A stretch of DNA of 61,850 nt from CBDUEV01 sp965366365 (GCA_965366365.1 CBDUEV010000011.1:1-61850), one strand, 5' to 3'. Shown: positions 32,929 through 42,288, counted from the stretch's first letter. Notes: generated by a model from the letters alone, not told the origin. Numbers and translations: made by a program.

Positions 32929-33597
32929 ATGGAAATCACGTTGCGCGCCCAGACCGGTCGGGAACAAGGAAGCCGAGCATCGCGACGCCTGCGCCGCGAG
33001 GGCCTGGTGCCTGGCACCGTGTACGGATCCGATCTCGCCCCGGTTTCGGTGGCCGTTGATCATCGTGAATTGAATGCGGCGCTCCACACGGAAGCCGGTC
33101 TCAACGTCATCATCTCCCTGGAGGTGGAAGGCGGCGACACCATCACGACCTTCGCTCGCCAGATCCAGCGGCATCCGTACCGCGCCCAGATCAACCACGT
33201 CGACTTCGTACAGATCTCGCTCACGGAGAAGGTCCAGGGCGATGTCTCCCTCGAGTTCGTCGGTGAACCGGTGGGTGTGAGAGAGGCTGGCGCCATCCTC
33301 GAGACCATCCGCACCACCGTGACGGTCGAGGCGCTCGCCACCGCTATTCCCTCGTCCATCGCCGTCGATGTATCCGCCCTCGACGTCAACGACACCATCA
33401 CCATGGCCAGTCTGCCGGTCATCGAAGGAGTCGAATACATCGAAGATCCCGACGCGCCCATTGCCTCGGTCTCCCTCCCCGCGGCAATTCTCGCCGAGGA
33501 GGAGGAAGAAGCCGTCGAGGGCGAAGAAGGCTTCGAGGGCGAAGAGGGCGAAGAGCGCGAAGAGGATGCCGGGGACGGCGAGTCCGACGGCGAGTAG
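32929..33597 (+). CDS. rplY: Ribosomal protein bL25, CTC-type (222 aa)
   Basis: N-terminal L25 domain (about 1-90: EITLRAQTGREQGSRASRRLRREGLVPGTVYG, then FARQIQRHPYRAQINHVDFVQI) binds 5S rRNA. A TL5/CTC C-terminal domain (about 95-185) follows, and an unusually acidic Glu-rich tail (about 186-222) rich in EEG/EEE repeats. The tail is longer than is usual. The ATG is 33 bases after a visible promoter; pth follows by eleven bases. As in other actinobacteria, rplY is next to pth. Confidence 0.95.
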   Translation: MEITLRAQTGREQGSRASRRLRREGLVPGTVYGSDLAPVSVAVDHRELNAALHTEAGLNVIISLEVEGGDTITTFARQIQRHPYRAQINHVDFVQISLTEKVQGDVSLEFVGEPVGVREAGAILETIRTTVTVEALATAIPSSIAVDVSALDVNDTITMASLPVIEGVEYIEDPDAPIASVSLPAAILAEEEEEAVEGEEGFEGEEGEEREEDAGDGESDGE

Positions 33598-33608
33598 GCG
33601 GGTAATCG

Positions 33609-34211
33609 ATGCCCGTGATCGTCGGGCTCTGGAACCCCGAAGTCCAGTACGAGCGCACCCGACACAATGTCGGAGCCGAGGTTGTGGAGGTTCTGGCGCG
33701 GCGATGGGACGTTCGACTCAAGAAGGGGCCGTTGCGAGTGCGCGCCCTCGTGGCGCGGACAACGCGAAACGGCCGGCCCATCATTCTCGCCCTGCCCATG
33801 GCGAACATGAACGTCTCGGGCGGCCCGGTCAGGTCCGTGCTGAAGTACTTCAAGGAAGGCGTGGACGACCTCCTCGTCGTACATGACGACATCGATCTGC
33901 CCTTCGCGCGTCTCCGCCTTCAACGCGATCGCGGCGCCGGTGGACACAACGGGATCAAGTCAGTGGCTCAAGCACTTGGCACCCGGGATTTCCACCGACT
34001 CAAGATCGGGGTGGGGAGGCCGCCCGGTCAGATGGACCCTGCGTCGTTCGTATTGAAGCCGTTCTCAAAGAGTGAACGCCCCGAGGTGGATCTTCTCGTC
34101 GAGGATGCCGCCGACGTCGTGGAGCGGTTCATCGACGACCCGCAGGCGGCGATTCAGGCGGCCGGAGAACGCCGACCCTCCAACGAGAGCGAGCCTCCAC
34201 TGCGTGGGTAG
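33609..34211 (+). CDS. pth: Peptidyl-tRNA hydrolase (200 aa)
   Basis: Pth fold with the catalytic residues in place: H19 in TRHNVG, N near 67 in PMANMNVSG, D near 90 in VHDDIDLP, and N near 112 in GGHNGIKS. It recycles peptidyl-tRNA released from stalled ribosomes. The usual N-terminal GLGNPG-x-x-Y is GLWNPE-x-x-Y here, an unusual change in an invariant-looking loop. It is followed by glpK after ten bases. Confidence 0.95.
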   Translation: MPVIVGLWNPEVQYERTRHNVGAEVVEVLARRWDVRLKKGPLRVRALVARTTRNGRPIILALPMANMNVSGGPVRSVLKYFKEGVDDLLVVHDDIDLPFARLRLQRDRGAGGHNGIKSVAQALGTRDFHRLKIGVGRPPGQMDPASFVLKPFSKSERPEVDLLVEDAADVVERFIDDPQAAIQAAGERRPSNESEPPLRG

Positions 34212-34221
34212 GCTGTCGGGC

Positions 34222-35715
34222 ATGGCAGCATACGTCGGAGCATTCGACCAGGGCACCACCAGCTCGCGTTTCATCGTCTTCGATCATGACGGACGCGTCG
34301 TCTGCAGTGCCCAACAAGAACACGAGCAGATCTTCCCGTTGGCCGGTTGGGTGGAGCACGACCCGCTCGAGATTCGCGACAGGATGTGGGCGATCATCGC
34401 CGAGGCCCTCGAGTCGGGTGGGCTGGTGGCCGCCGATCTCAAAGCGGTAGGAATCACCAACCAGCGCGAGACCACGATGCTGTGGGATCGCGCAACCGGC
34501 GAGCCGGTTGCCAACGCCATCGTCTGGCAGGATGTCCGCACGGCAGACGTATGCCTCGACCTGGCCGGCGACGAAGGCCCCGATCGTTTTCGTGCCAAGA
34601 CAGGGCTGCCCATCGCCACGTATTTCGCCGGCCCCAAAATCACGTGGCTGCTGGAAGGTGACGAGGAACTCCGGGCGCGGGCAGAGGCGGGCGAGATCCT
34701 GTTTGGGACCATGGATAGCTGGGTGGTGTGGAACCTGACGGGGGCAACGGAGGGCGGAATCCACATCACGGATGTGACCAACGCCAGCCGCACCTTGCTC
34801 ATGGACGTGTCCACCCTCCAATGGGACCCGGAGCTGCTCGACGCCATGGAGATCCCCGCCGCCGTGCTCCCGGAGATCCGGTCCTCCTCGGAGGTCTACG
34901 GAACCGCAACCGGGATCCTCGAGGGAGTTCCGATCGCCGGAATCCTCGGCGATCAGCAGGCCGCTCTGTTCGGACAGGCCTGCTTCACTCCCGGAGAAGC
35001 GAAGAACACCTACGGCACCGGATGCTTCCTGCTCATGAACACTGGGAACGAGCCGGTGCCATCGAACAGCGGCTTGCTGACAACCGTCGGCTACAAACTG
35101 GGAGACCAACCGGCCGTCTACGCGCTGGAGGGATCGATCGCTATCGCCGGTGCTCTCGTGCAGTGGTTGCGTGACAACCTCGAGATCATCTCCACAGCCG
35201 CCGAAATCGAAACGCTGGCCGCCTCGGTCGACGACAACGGGGGGGTCTACATCGTGCCGGCCTTCTCGGGGCTGTTCGCTCCGTATTGGAGGAGTGACGC
35301 CCGGGGCGTGATCGCCGGGTTGACCAGATACGCCACCAAAGCGCACCTGGCACGGGCTGCACTCGAGGCCAACGCCTACCAGACCAAGGAGGTCCTCGAT
35401 GCCATGGCCGAGGACTCGGGCGTGGAGTTGACCACGCTCAAGGTGGATGGAGGCATGGTCGTCAACAGCCTGCTCATGCAATTCCAGGCCGACCTTCTCG
35501 ATGTGCCCGTGGTTCGGCCGGAGGTGGCCGAAACCACTGCGCTGGGGGCCGCCTATGCGGCGGGTTTGGCAGTCGGGGTCTGGTCGAATCTGGATGAGCT
35601 GACCTCCAACTGGCAGCTGGGGCAACGCTGGGAGCCGTCGATGGAAGACTCGACCCGGAGCACCCTCTTTGCCGGATGGAAGAAGGCGGTTGCAAGAACC
35701 TTCGGATGGGTCTGA
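34222..35715 (+). CDS. glpK: Glycerol kinase (497 aa)
   Basis: FGGY kinase with both family signatures: GAFDQGTTSSR (about 6-16) at the N-terminal ATP/Mg region, IGITNQRET near 76-84, GILGDQQAALFGQ near 240-252, and DGGMVVNSLLMQF near 412-424. It phosphorylates glycerol to glycerol-3-phosphate, feeding pgsA and lipid synthesis. ATG 34222 is preceded by TAGGCT at seven bases, but this box overlaps the pth stop codon, so it may be chance. Confidence 0.96.
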   Translation: MAAYVGAFDQGTTSSRFIVFDHDGRVVCSAQQEHEQIFPLAGWVEHDPLEIRDRMWAIIAEALESGGLVAADLKAVGITNQRETTMLWDRATGEPVANAIVWQDVRTADVCLDLAGDEGPDRFRAKTGLPIATYFAGPKITWLLEGDEELRARAEAGEILFGTMDSWVVWNLTGATEGGIHITDVTNASRTLLMDVSTLQWDPELLDAMEIPAAVLPEIRSSSEVYGTATGILEGVPIAGILGDQQAALFGQACFTPGEAKNTYGTGCFLLMNTGNEPVPSNSGLLTTVGYKLGDQPAVYALEGSIAIAGALVQWLRDNLEIISTAAEIETLAASVDDNGGVYIVPAFSGLFAPYWRSDARGVIAGLTRYATKAHLARAALEANAYQTKEVLDAMAEDSGVELTTLKVDGGMVVNSLLMQFQADLLDVPVVRPEVAETTALGAAYAAGLAVGVWSNLDELTSNWQLGQRWEPSMEDSTRSTLFAGWKKAVARTFGWV

Positions 35716-35771
35716 ACCAGCCGAACGAGCGGTCCCGGTAACATCGAAAGGCACACGAAAAGGGAGTTCCC

Positions 35772-36326
35772 ATCTCACTACCTGATCAGCTCGCCACCCT
35801 GAGGATCGTGTTGGTGCCGGTGATCATGGCCCTCATCGCCGGCCACGAGCGGGTCTCGCACGCATACGGATGGGCGGCAGTTCTCTTTGTCGTCGCAGCC
35901 GGAACGGACTTCCTCGACGGCTACCTGGCTCGGAGATGGGACCAGACCACCGTGCTCGGGTCCTTCCTGGACAGCACGGCAGACAAGCTCCTGGTGACGG
36001 GGACGTTTCTCGTCCTGATCCGAGTCGATCGGGCGTCGATCTGGGCGGCCCTGATCATCATCGTCAGGGAGTTCGTGGTCGTGGCTCTGCGAGGCATGGC
36101 CGCCCTGGAGGGCGAGGTTGTTCGACCTTCGATCTGGGGCAAACTCAAGGCGGTCGTCCAGTTCACAGCCCTCGCTCTGGCGATCGTCCGGCTCTCCGAA
36201 CCTTGGGGGCCCCTCTACCTGGACGAGTACGTCATGTGGGTGGCGGTGGTCATCACCGTTCTGTCGGGTTGGGAGTATCTGGCGCGTTTCTGGAAGGTGG
36301 CGCGTCGAGTCGATGCCCCCACCTGA
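35772..36326 (+). CDS. pgsA: CDP-diacylglycerol-glycerol-3-phosphate phosphatidyltransferase, apparent ATC start (184 aa)
   Basis: CDP-alcohol phosphatidyltransferase with the full motif DG-x2-AR-x8-G-x3-D-x3-D (DGYLAR ... GSFLDSTAD, about 41-63). It makes phosphatidylglycerol-phosphate, the step after glycerol-3-phosphate. The usual N-terminal LPNLLT-x-x-R helix is encoded (SLPDQLATLRIVLVPV) only if translation starts at ATC 35772. No ATG, GTG or TTG exists in frame between the upstream TAA (35739) and GTG 35808. AAAAGGGAG lies five bases before the ATC. GTG 35808 would lose this helix. Either a rare AUC start or a single base error. Confidence 0.85.
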   Translation: MSLPDQLATLRIVLVPVIMALIAGHERVSHAYGWAAVLFVVAAGTDFLDGYLARRWDQTTVLGSFLDSTADKLLVTGTFLVLIRVDRASIWAALIIIVREFVVVALRGMAALEGEVVRPSIWGKLKAVVQFTALALAIVRLSEPWGPLYLDEYVMWVAVVITVLSGWEYLARFWKVARRVDAPT

Positions 36327-37347
36327 GTCGTTCTGGCGGGGAGCGCCGGTGCTCGTCACCGGTGGTTCGGGCGTGGTGGGCTCGGCCGTGGTGCGGAGCC
36401 TGGTGGCCGCCGGGGCCGAGGTCGGCGCCCTGGCCCGCTCTGCCGAAGCCGCCGCCGCCGTGGAGAACCTCGGTGCGATAGCCATCGACGGTGACGTGGT
36501 CGCTGCGGACTCCGTGGCGAGGGCCGTCGCCAACCGGAAGTTCGTTTTTCACGTGGCGGGCGTCAACGAACTCTGCCCCAGGGACCCCCGCCGGCTGTGG
36601 GCGGTCAACGTCGATGGAACCCGCGACGTCGTCCGGGCCGCCGGCGCGGCCGGCGTCGAGCGGGTGGTGATCACCTCATCGGTCACCGCAGTCGGCAATC
36701 CTGCCGGGCGGCCCGCCGTCGAATCCGACGAGCCGGTCGGATCGTTCTCGTCCAAGTACGCCGAGTCGAAGTGGGCCGGGGAGAAGGTCGCCTTCGCCGA
36801 AGCGGGGAGCACCGACGTGGTGGTGGTCAACCCGGCCTCGGTCCAGGGACCCGGCCGCGCCACGGGAACCGGGAAGATCATTCTGGACCTCGCCGCGGGG
36901 CGACTCCCCGTCTTGGTCGACGCAACCGTTTCAATCGTCGACATCGACGATTGCGCCGCCGGCCATCTCGCCGCCTGCCGTCTGGGCTCGCCCGGCCAGC
37001 GCTACATTCTGTCGGGGTTCACGATTTCGATCCGCCAGGCCGTGGAGTTGCTGGGGGACCTGATCGGCGAACCGTTGGGGATCCGATTCGTCCCGGCGAC
37101 GATCGCCAGAGTCGTGGGGCCGCTGCTCGCCCCGATCAGCAGAGCCGTCGGCGGCCCGCCTCTGTGTCGCGAGGCGATTCGGACGATGACGGCGTCGCAC
37201 TCCTACGACGGATCCCGTGCCGAACGAGAGCTTGGAATCACCTACCGGAACCCCGAGGAGACGATGCGACGTTTTCTGGCCTGGGCGAACGAAACAGGCA
37301 TCATCGATCGTCCGCTCGTCGGAAGATCGCCGGACGGCCCAGGTTGA
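36313..37347 (+). CDS. NAD-dependent epimerase/dehydratase-family protein (344 aa)
   Basis: Extended SDR: Rossmann nucleotide motif TGGSGVVGSAVV (about 16-27), FHVAGVNELC near 77, VITSSVTAVG near 115 (catalytic Ser region), YAESKWAGE near 145 with the YxxxK pair, and VNPASVQGPG near 170. Late residues resemble 3-beta-hydroxysteroid dehydrogenase/dihydroflavonol-reductase relatives. The start ATG 36313 overlaps pgsA by 14 bases; the following thioesterase overlaps in TTGA. Substrate unknown. Confidence 0.87.
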   Translation: MPPPESFWRGAPVLVTGGSGVVGSAVVRSLVAAGAEVGALARSAEAAAAVENLGAIAIDGDVVAADSVARAVANRKFVFHVAGVNELCPRDPRRLWAVNVDGTRDVVRAAGAAGVERVVITSSVTAVGNPAGRPAVESDEPVGSFSSKYAESKWAGEKVAFAEAGSTDVVVVNPASVQGPGRATGTGKIILDLAAGRLPVLVDATVSIVDIDDCAAGHLAACRLGSPGQRYILSGFTISIRQAVELLGDLIGEPLGIRFVPATIARVVGPLLAPISRAVGGPPLCREAIRTMTASHSYDGSRAERELGITYRNPEETMRRFLAWANETGIIDRPLVGRSPDGPG

Positions 37348-37769
37348 CCCACAGGGAGCTTCGACCCGAAGATGTCAACGCGTTCCTCTCGGAGGGGTTC
37401 CCGTCCGCATCCGCAGGTTCCCGGTGCGAGGAACTGGGCGACGGCTGGGCGGTGGCGCGCTGGACGTACGACCCGTCAGTGCTACGGCCAGGGGGTCTCA
37501 TCTCCGGCCCGACCCAGTTTGCCCTGGCCGATCTGGCCCTCTATTTCGCCGTGTTCACGAAGCTGGGGATCGAGCCCATGGCCGTCACCTCCGATCTCCA
37601 CATCTCGTTCCTGAGGTCCGCGGCGGGCGGCGATCTCCTCGCTCGCGCCGACCTCCTCAAGGTGGGCAGGTCAGGCATCGTGGGTGAGATCCGACTCTGG
37701 GTCGACGGATCACCCGAGCGCATCGTGAGTGTGGCCAAGGGCCGGTATGTGGCCCCTTCGTCCTCCTAG
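37344..37769 (+). CDS. PaaI-type hotdog thioesterase (141 aa)
   Basis: Hotdog fold in the PaaI/DUF4442 group: LRPGGLISGPTQFALADLALYFAVF near 42-66, with the H/G-G-x-x-x-x-x-x-x-D/A helix, and SDLHISFLRSAAGGDLLARADLLKVGRS near 80-107. It lacks the usual His of the HGG motif (Pro-Gly-Gly here). It probably hydrolyses an acyl-CoA or acyl-ACP. TTG 37344 overlaps the SDR stop (TTGA), so the two are coupled. Confidence 0.83.
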   Translation: MTHRELRPEDVNAFLSEGFPSASAGSRCEELGDGWAVARWTYDPSVLRPGGLISGPTQFALADLALYFAVFTKLGIEPMAVTSDLHISFLRSAAGGDLLARADLLKVGRSGIVGEIRLWVDGSPERIVSVAKGRYVAPSSS

Positions 37770-37812
37770 GCGGCCTAGCCGACCCGTCTTCTGGGGGTGA
37801 TGGCGGCCCCGC

Positions 37813-37818
37813 TACGAT
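37813..37818 (+). promoter_or_regulatory. Putative -10 box (TACGAT) for mfd
   Basis: TACGAT lies ten bases before ATG 37829, with no Shine-Dalgarno sequence; leaderless-type spacing. Confidence 0.42.
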
Positions 37819-37828
37819 CAATGCAACG

Positions 37829-40800
37829 ATGGTTGCGCCTCTCTCCCAACTCGTTGATCGATGGACCCCTCCGCTCCTCTCGAAACTCACCGCCGATGGA
37901 CGTGTCGTCGTCCCCCCACCGGCGCGGGCCTACTTCCTGGCGGGGCTGGCTGCCCGCTCCGACGGTCCCATCCTGGCCCTCGTGCCCGGCGAGCGCGACG
38001 CCGAAGAACTCGCAGACGACCTCGAGTTGTTCACCGATCGGGTGGCTTTCCTTCCCGCCTGGGAGACTCTCCCGTTTGAGCATGTTTCGCCGAACGTCGC
38101 CACGATGGCTCACCGTGTCGAGGCGCGGCATCTGCTCGCCCAGCCCGAGCCGGTGGTGGTGGTGGCGTCTGTGCGAGCCGCCACCCAGAGAATCTCGCCC
38201 TCGTCGACCGACCCGTTGACGTTCAGGAGCGGTGCGAGTGTCGACTTCGAGGAGGCGACGATAGCCCTGGTGAACCGAGGCTATCACCGGGTCGATCGGG
38301 TGGAGAGCCGAGGGGAGTTCGCGGTGCGGGGCGGCATCATCGACGTCTTCCCTGCCGGCCGTGAAGAACCCGCCCGCATCGAGTTCTGGGGCGACGACAT
38401 CGATTCGATTCGTCTCTTTTCGCCCTCGACCCAGCGCTCGCACGACACCCTAGATGAAGTCGCGGTATTCCCTGCCCGGGAGTTTCGCTGTGACGAGAAC
38501 ATTCGAGAGCGGGCCACCCGGCTCCTCGACACTGACGCCTGGGCCAGTGCGACCTGGGACCGGATCGCTGAAGGGGTGTCGTTCTCGGGCATGGAGTCCT
38601 GGATGCCTTGGCTCGCCGAACCGCGCACCATTCTCGACGACACCGAAGCGACGGTGGTGATCTTCGATCCCGTCAGGTCGCTGGACCGATCACGTGACCT
38701 CCTCAAAGAGGAGTTCGAGCTGGCGGCGGCCCTGGCTCCCACCTGGGGCCAGGGAGCTCCGGAGGCAGGTGACCACCCGGCGCTCTATCTCGATCTGGAG
38801 GAGGCGGTGGGAACCCGTTCCATCTTGCAGGCGCCGCCGCTGGCGGCCGGCCCCGCCGATCTTCGCCTGGAGGTGCGAAGTCTCGATGCGCCGCCCGGTG
38901 ACGCCGAGGGCGTTGCCCAGGCGATCGCCGCGTTGCTGGGGCGTGGGGTGTCGGTCACGATCGCCATGGACGGCGCGCACGCAGCCGATCGGGTCGCGAA
39001 GCGCCTCGCCGAGTCGGGCGTCGACCTCCCCCGCCGTGAACGTCTCAACGGTGGCCCCTCTGCCGTGCTGGCGTCGGGGATTCATCACGGATTTCACATG
39101 CCCGAGTTGTCGGTGGCGGTGTTTGGCGAGCAACAGATCGCCGGGCGGCGCAGATCGCATCGGAGGGCCAGGGAGCGGAGAACGGGCGACGTCGGTGTCG
39201 GATACCAGGATCTCGTGCCCGGCGACTACGTCGTCCACCATCGTCACGGTATCGGCCATTTCGAAGGTCTGGTCACCCGAACCATCGCCGGCATCGAGCG
39301 GGACTACCTCGTCGTCGGGTACGCCGGCGAGGACAAGCTGTACGTTCCCACCGACCAGCTGGCCGCGGTGAAGAAATACCAAGGTGGTGAGGCACCGCGT
39401 ATCTCCCGGATGGGAGGTGCCGATTGGGCCCGGACCAAGGGCAAGGTTCGCAAGGCGGTGGCGGCAGTTGCCGAAGAGGTGGTTTCGCTGCACCGCCGGC
39501 GGGCGGCGGCGCGCGGACACGCCTACAGCCCCGATTCGCCCTGGCAGCGTGAGATGGAGTCTGCTTTCCCGTTCGAGGAGACCCCCGACCAGCTCTCTGC
39601 CATCGAGGACGTCAAACGGGACATGGAAGACGAAAAGCCGATGGAGCGCCTGGTGTTCGGCGACGTCGGGTTCGGCAAGACCGAGGTGGCCATTCGCGCC
39701 GCTTTCAAAGCGGTTGCCGATGGTCGGCAGGTGGCGATCCTCTGCCCGACCACTCTCTTGGCCCAGCAGCACCATCAGACCTTCTCGGAACGGTTCGAGG
39801 CGTACCCGCTGCGAGTCGAGATGCTCTCTCGCTTCCTCACCCCTGCGGAGCAGCGTGGCGTCGTCGAAGGCCTTGGCAGCGGCGAGGTCGATGTGGTCAT
39901 CGCAACGCATCGGGTGCTGTCGGAATCGGTGAGGTTCAAGAATCTCGGGCTGGTGGTGGTGGACGAGGAACAGCGGTTCGGGGTGGGGGCCAAGGACAGG
40001 CTCAAGCAGCTGAAGGTGGGTGTCGACGTCCTCACCTTGACCGCCACCCCCATTCCGCGCACCCTCGAGATGGCGCTCACCGGTGTCCGAGAGGTGAGTC
40101 ACATACGAACACCTCCCGTCGACCGGCATCCGATACTCACCTACGTCGGCCCCTACGACGAGTCGTCGGTGTCGGCAGCCATCCGCCGGGAGATGCTGCG
40201 GGAAGGGCAGGTGTTCTACGTCCACAATCGGGTGCAGTCGATCGACCGCGCCGTGGCACGCCTTCGTCAGCTGGTTCCCAACGCTCGCTATGCCGTCGCC
40301 CACGGTCAGATGAGCGAGGCTCAGCTCGAGCAGGTCATGCTGGATTTCTGGAGTCGGGAATATGACGTCCTGGTCGCCACCACCATCATCGAATCGGGTC
40401 TCGATCTTCCGCAGGTCAACACGTTGATCGTGGAGCGTGCCGACCTTCTCGGGTTGGCGCAGCTGTATCAGCTGCGGGGCCGGGTCGGGCGCTCGGACCA
40501 GCGGGCGTACGCCTATCTGTTTCATCCCACCGACCAGAGTCTCTCCGAGACCGCCTACCGGCGCCTGGAGGCGGTGGGCGAGCACTCCGATCTCGGTTCC
40601 GGGTTCAATCTCGCCATGCGCGACCTCGAGATCCGCGGAGCGGGTTCCATGCTGGGCGAGGTGCAGTCGGGGCAGATCGCCTCGGTTGGTTTCGACCTCT
40701 ATTGCCAGCTCGTGGCCGAGGCTGTCGGCGAACTCGAGGGGTTGCCGGTCCGTGAAGAGTCCGATGTCGTCGAGATCCGAATCGATCTACCGGTCGATGC

Positions 40801-41200
40801 CCACCTGCCGGCGGCCTATGTCGAAGACCAGCAGGCGCGCATCGAGGCTTATCGCCGATTGGCCGCCGCGGCGACCGCCCGCGAAGTCGAGGAGGTGGCC
40901 GTCGAGTGGGCTGATCGGTATGGTCCCGTCCCTCCCGCCGCCGCCGCACTGTTGGAGATGGCCCGGCTCCGCGCGGAGGCCCTCCGGGTGGGGCTCACGG
41001 AAATCGTGAAACTCCGCGACGAGGTGAGGCTGGGTCCTGTCGACCTTGCCCCGTCCCAGGAAGTCCGCCTCGAGCGACTCGTGAAAGGGTCCGTGCTGCG
41101 AGCGGACGAAGGGCTCATCTTCCTGCCCGCACCGGCGGAGGACGAGATCGTTGCGAAACTTCTCGGGTTCCTCGGCGCCATGTGGCCGGTCGATTCCTGA
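37829..41200 (+). CDS. mfd: Transcription-repair coupling factor (1123 aa)
   Basis: Large SF2 translocase: N-terminal UvrB-homology region (about 40-150, with VAFLPAWETLPFEH and RGGIIDVFPAG), CarD-type RNA polymerase interaction domain (DYVVHHRHGIGHFEGL near 468), helicase core with Walker A GDVGFGKTE (about 610-618) and DEEQRFG (about 712), TATPIPRTLEMA, and a C-terminal TRCF domain (about 970-1090). It displaces stalled RNA polymerase and recruits UvrA. Its order with mazG, a lipoprotein and eno matches other actinobacteria. Confidence 0.98.
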   Translation: MVAPLSQLVDRWTPPLLSKLTADGRVVVPPPARAYFLAGLAARSDGPILALVPGERDAEELADDLELFTDRVAFLPAWETLPFEHVSPNVATMAHRVEARHLLAQPEPVVVVASVRAATQRISPSSTDPLTFRSGASVDFEEATIALVNRGYHRVDRVESRGEFAVRGGIIDVFPAGREEPARIEFWGDDIDSIRLFSPSTQRSHDTLDEVAVFPAREFRCDENIRERATRLLDTDAWASATWDRIAEGVSFSGMESWMPWLAEPRTILDDTEATVVIFDPVRSLDRSRDLLKEEFELAAALAPTWGQGAPEAGDHPALYLDLEEAVGTRSILQAPPLAAGPADLRLEVRSLDAPPGDAEGVAQAIAALLGRGVSVTIAMDGAHAADRVAKRLAESGVDLPRRERLNGGPSAVLASGIHHGFHMPELSVAVFGEQQIAGRRRSHRRARERRTGDVGVGYQDLVPGDYVVHHRHGIGHFEGLVTRTIAGIERDYLVVGYAGEDKLYVPTDQLAAVKKYQGGEAPRISRMGGADWARTKGKVRKAVAAVAEEVVSLHRRRAAARGHAYSPDSPWQREMESAFPFEETPDQLSAIEDVKRDMEDEKPMERLVFGDVGFGKTEVAIRAAFKAVADGRQVAILCPTTLLAQQHHQTFSERFEAYPLRVEMLSRFLTPAEQRGVVEGLGSGEVDVVIATHRVLSESVRFKNLGLVVVDEEQRFGVGAKDRLKQLKVGVDVLTLTATPIPRTLEMALTGVREVSHIRTPPVDRHPILTYVGPYDESSVSAAIRREMLREGQVFYVHNRVQSIDRAVARLRQLVPNARYAVAHGQMSEAQLEQVMLDFWSREYDVLVATTIIESGLDLPQVNTLIVERADLLGLAQLYQLRGRVGRSDQRAYAYLFHPTDQSLSETAYRRLEAVGEHSDLGSGFNLAMRDLEIRGAGSMLGEVQSGQIASVGFDLYCQLVAEAVGELEGLPVREESDVVEIRIDLPVDAHLPAAYVEDQQARIEAYRRLAAAATAREVEEVAVEWADRYGPVPPAAAALLEMARLRAEALRVGLTEIVKLRDEVRLGPVDLAPSQEVRLERLVKGSVLRADEGLIFLPAPAEDEIVAKLLGFLGAMWPVDS

Positions 41201-41259
41201 CTTCTGTTCAGCACGCGTTTTGCCCTACCATTCGAATCGACTTTGACAAAGGTGATCTC

Positions 41260-42288
41260 TTGAAACGCTTACTCATTGCATCAGCCGTTCTGATGTTGAC
41301 CCTCACCGCCTGCGGTGGAGGAGTCGCCGCCACCGTCGACGGTGTCGATATCACCGTGGAGCAGGTGGCTGCGCTCCGGACCGAATCGATTTCCGTCGCC
41401 GAGGCGGACTTCTCCGATGACCTCTACAACATCATTTCGGACATGGTGGCCACGCAAGCCGCCGCCGACGAGTTCGGCCTGGAAGTCACCGAGGAGGAAC
41501 TCGCCTCCGAGCTGGAAACCATCCGCGAGGAACTGGCGGCCCAAGGCACCGATCTCGACGCCCGCCTCGAGGAACTCGGCCTGTCCGACAAGTTCGTCGA
41601 CCTTCTGGCCAGCCAAGAAGTGCTGTCCCGCAAGGTCATCGAGGCGCTGGCGGCCGACCTCCCCGAGATCGAAGATGAAGAGGTCCAGGCCGTCTACGAC
41701 GCCGAGCTGACGAACTACGAAACCCAGCTGGCCGCCCAGGAAGAGCAGGCCGCGGCTCAGGCGAAGTATGCCGGGGTGACCGTGTGCACCAAGCACATCC
41801 TCGTCCCGACCGAGCCTGAAGCAGCAGACATCCTCTCCCGGCTCGACGCCGGCGAGGAGTTCGCCGATCTGGCGGTCGAACTCTCCACGGACACCGGTTC
41901 CGGCGCAGCCGGTGGCGAGCTGGGGTGCGGTTCCCCGGCCCAGTACGTCACCGAATTCGCAGATGCGACCATGGACGCGGAGATCGGTGTTCCAACCGAC
42001 CCGGTCGAGACGCAGTTCGGTTTCCACGTCATCCTCGTCGATTCCCGCGAGGTCGACGAAGACGCCGAGGTGGAACCACCGGCCGAACCGGAGCCGTTCC
42101 CGACCCTCGAAGAAGTACGAGACGACATCCTCGCCAGCCTCGAGCTGGAACGAGAAGCCAACTTGTTCAGCGAGTGGTTCATTGCCAAGATGCGCGCCGC
42201 CGAGGTGACCGTTTCCGAAGCGTACGGCACCTGGACCACCCCGGACGACCCGGCTGGACCGCCCACGCTGACGCCGCCGTCGGCCTGA
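41260..42288 (+). CDS. PpiC/SurA-type peptidyl-prolyl isomerase lipoprotein (342 aa)
   Basis: TTG 41260 start with AAAGGTGA upstream. A lipoprotein signal with lipobox LTAC (C18) follows a short basic N-terminus. A helical SurA-like region follows (about 30-165), then a parvulin domain (about 180-285: KHILVPTEPEA, GGELGCGSPAQYVTEFADATMDA, ETQFGFHVILVD). It likely folds exported proteins outside the membrane. It lies between mfd and mazG. The C-terminal tail is Pro-rich. Confidence 0.93.
   Translation: MKRLLIASAVLMLTLTACGGGVAATVDGVDITVEQVAALRTESISVAEADFSDDLYNIISDMVATQAAADEFGLEVTEEELASELETIREELAAQGTDLDARLEELGLSDKFVDLLASQEVLSRKVIEALAADLPEIEDEEVQAVYDAELTNYETQLAAQEEQAAAQAKYAGVTVCTKHILVPTEPEAADILSRLDAGEEFADLAVELSTDTGSGAAGGELGCGSPAQYVTEFADATMDAEIGVPTDPVETQFGFHVILVDSREVDEDAEVEPPAEPEPFPTLEEVRDDILASLELEREANLFSEWFIAKMRAAEVTVSEAYGTWTTPDDPAGPPTLTPPSA

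Noticed and set aside
34209..34214. TAGGCT as glpK -10 box
   Set aside because: The TAG is the pth stop codon, so the match is weak evidence; the same applies to TAGCCT at 53598 and TAAGGT at 11582.
34129..35778. 549-codon minus-strand open frame over glpK
   Set aside because: Antisense shadow of a complete glycerol kinase gene.
38690..40585. 631-codon minus-strand open frame over mfd
   Set aside because: Antisense shadow of mfd, whose helicase motifs are unmistakable.
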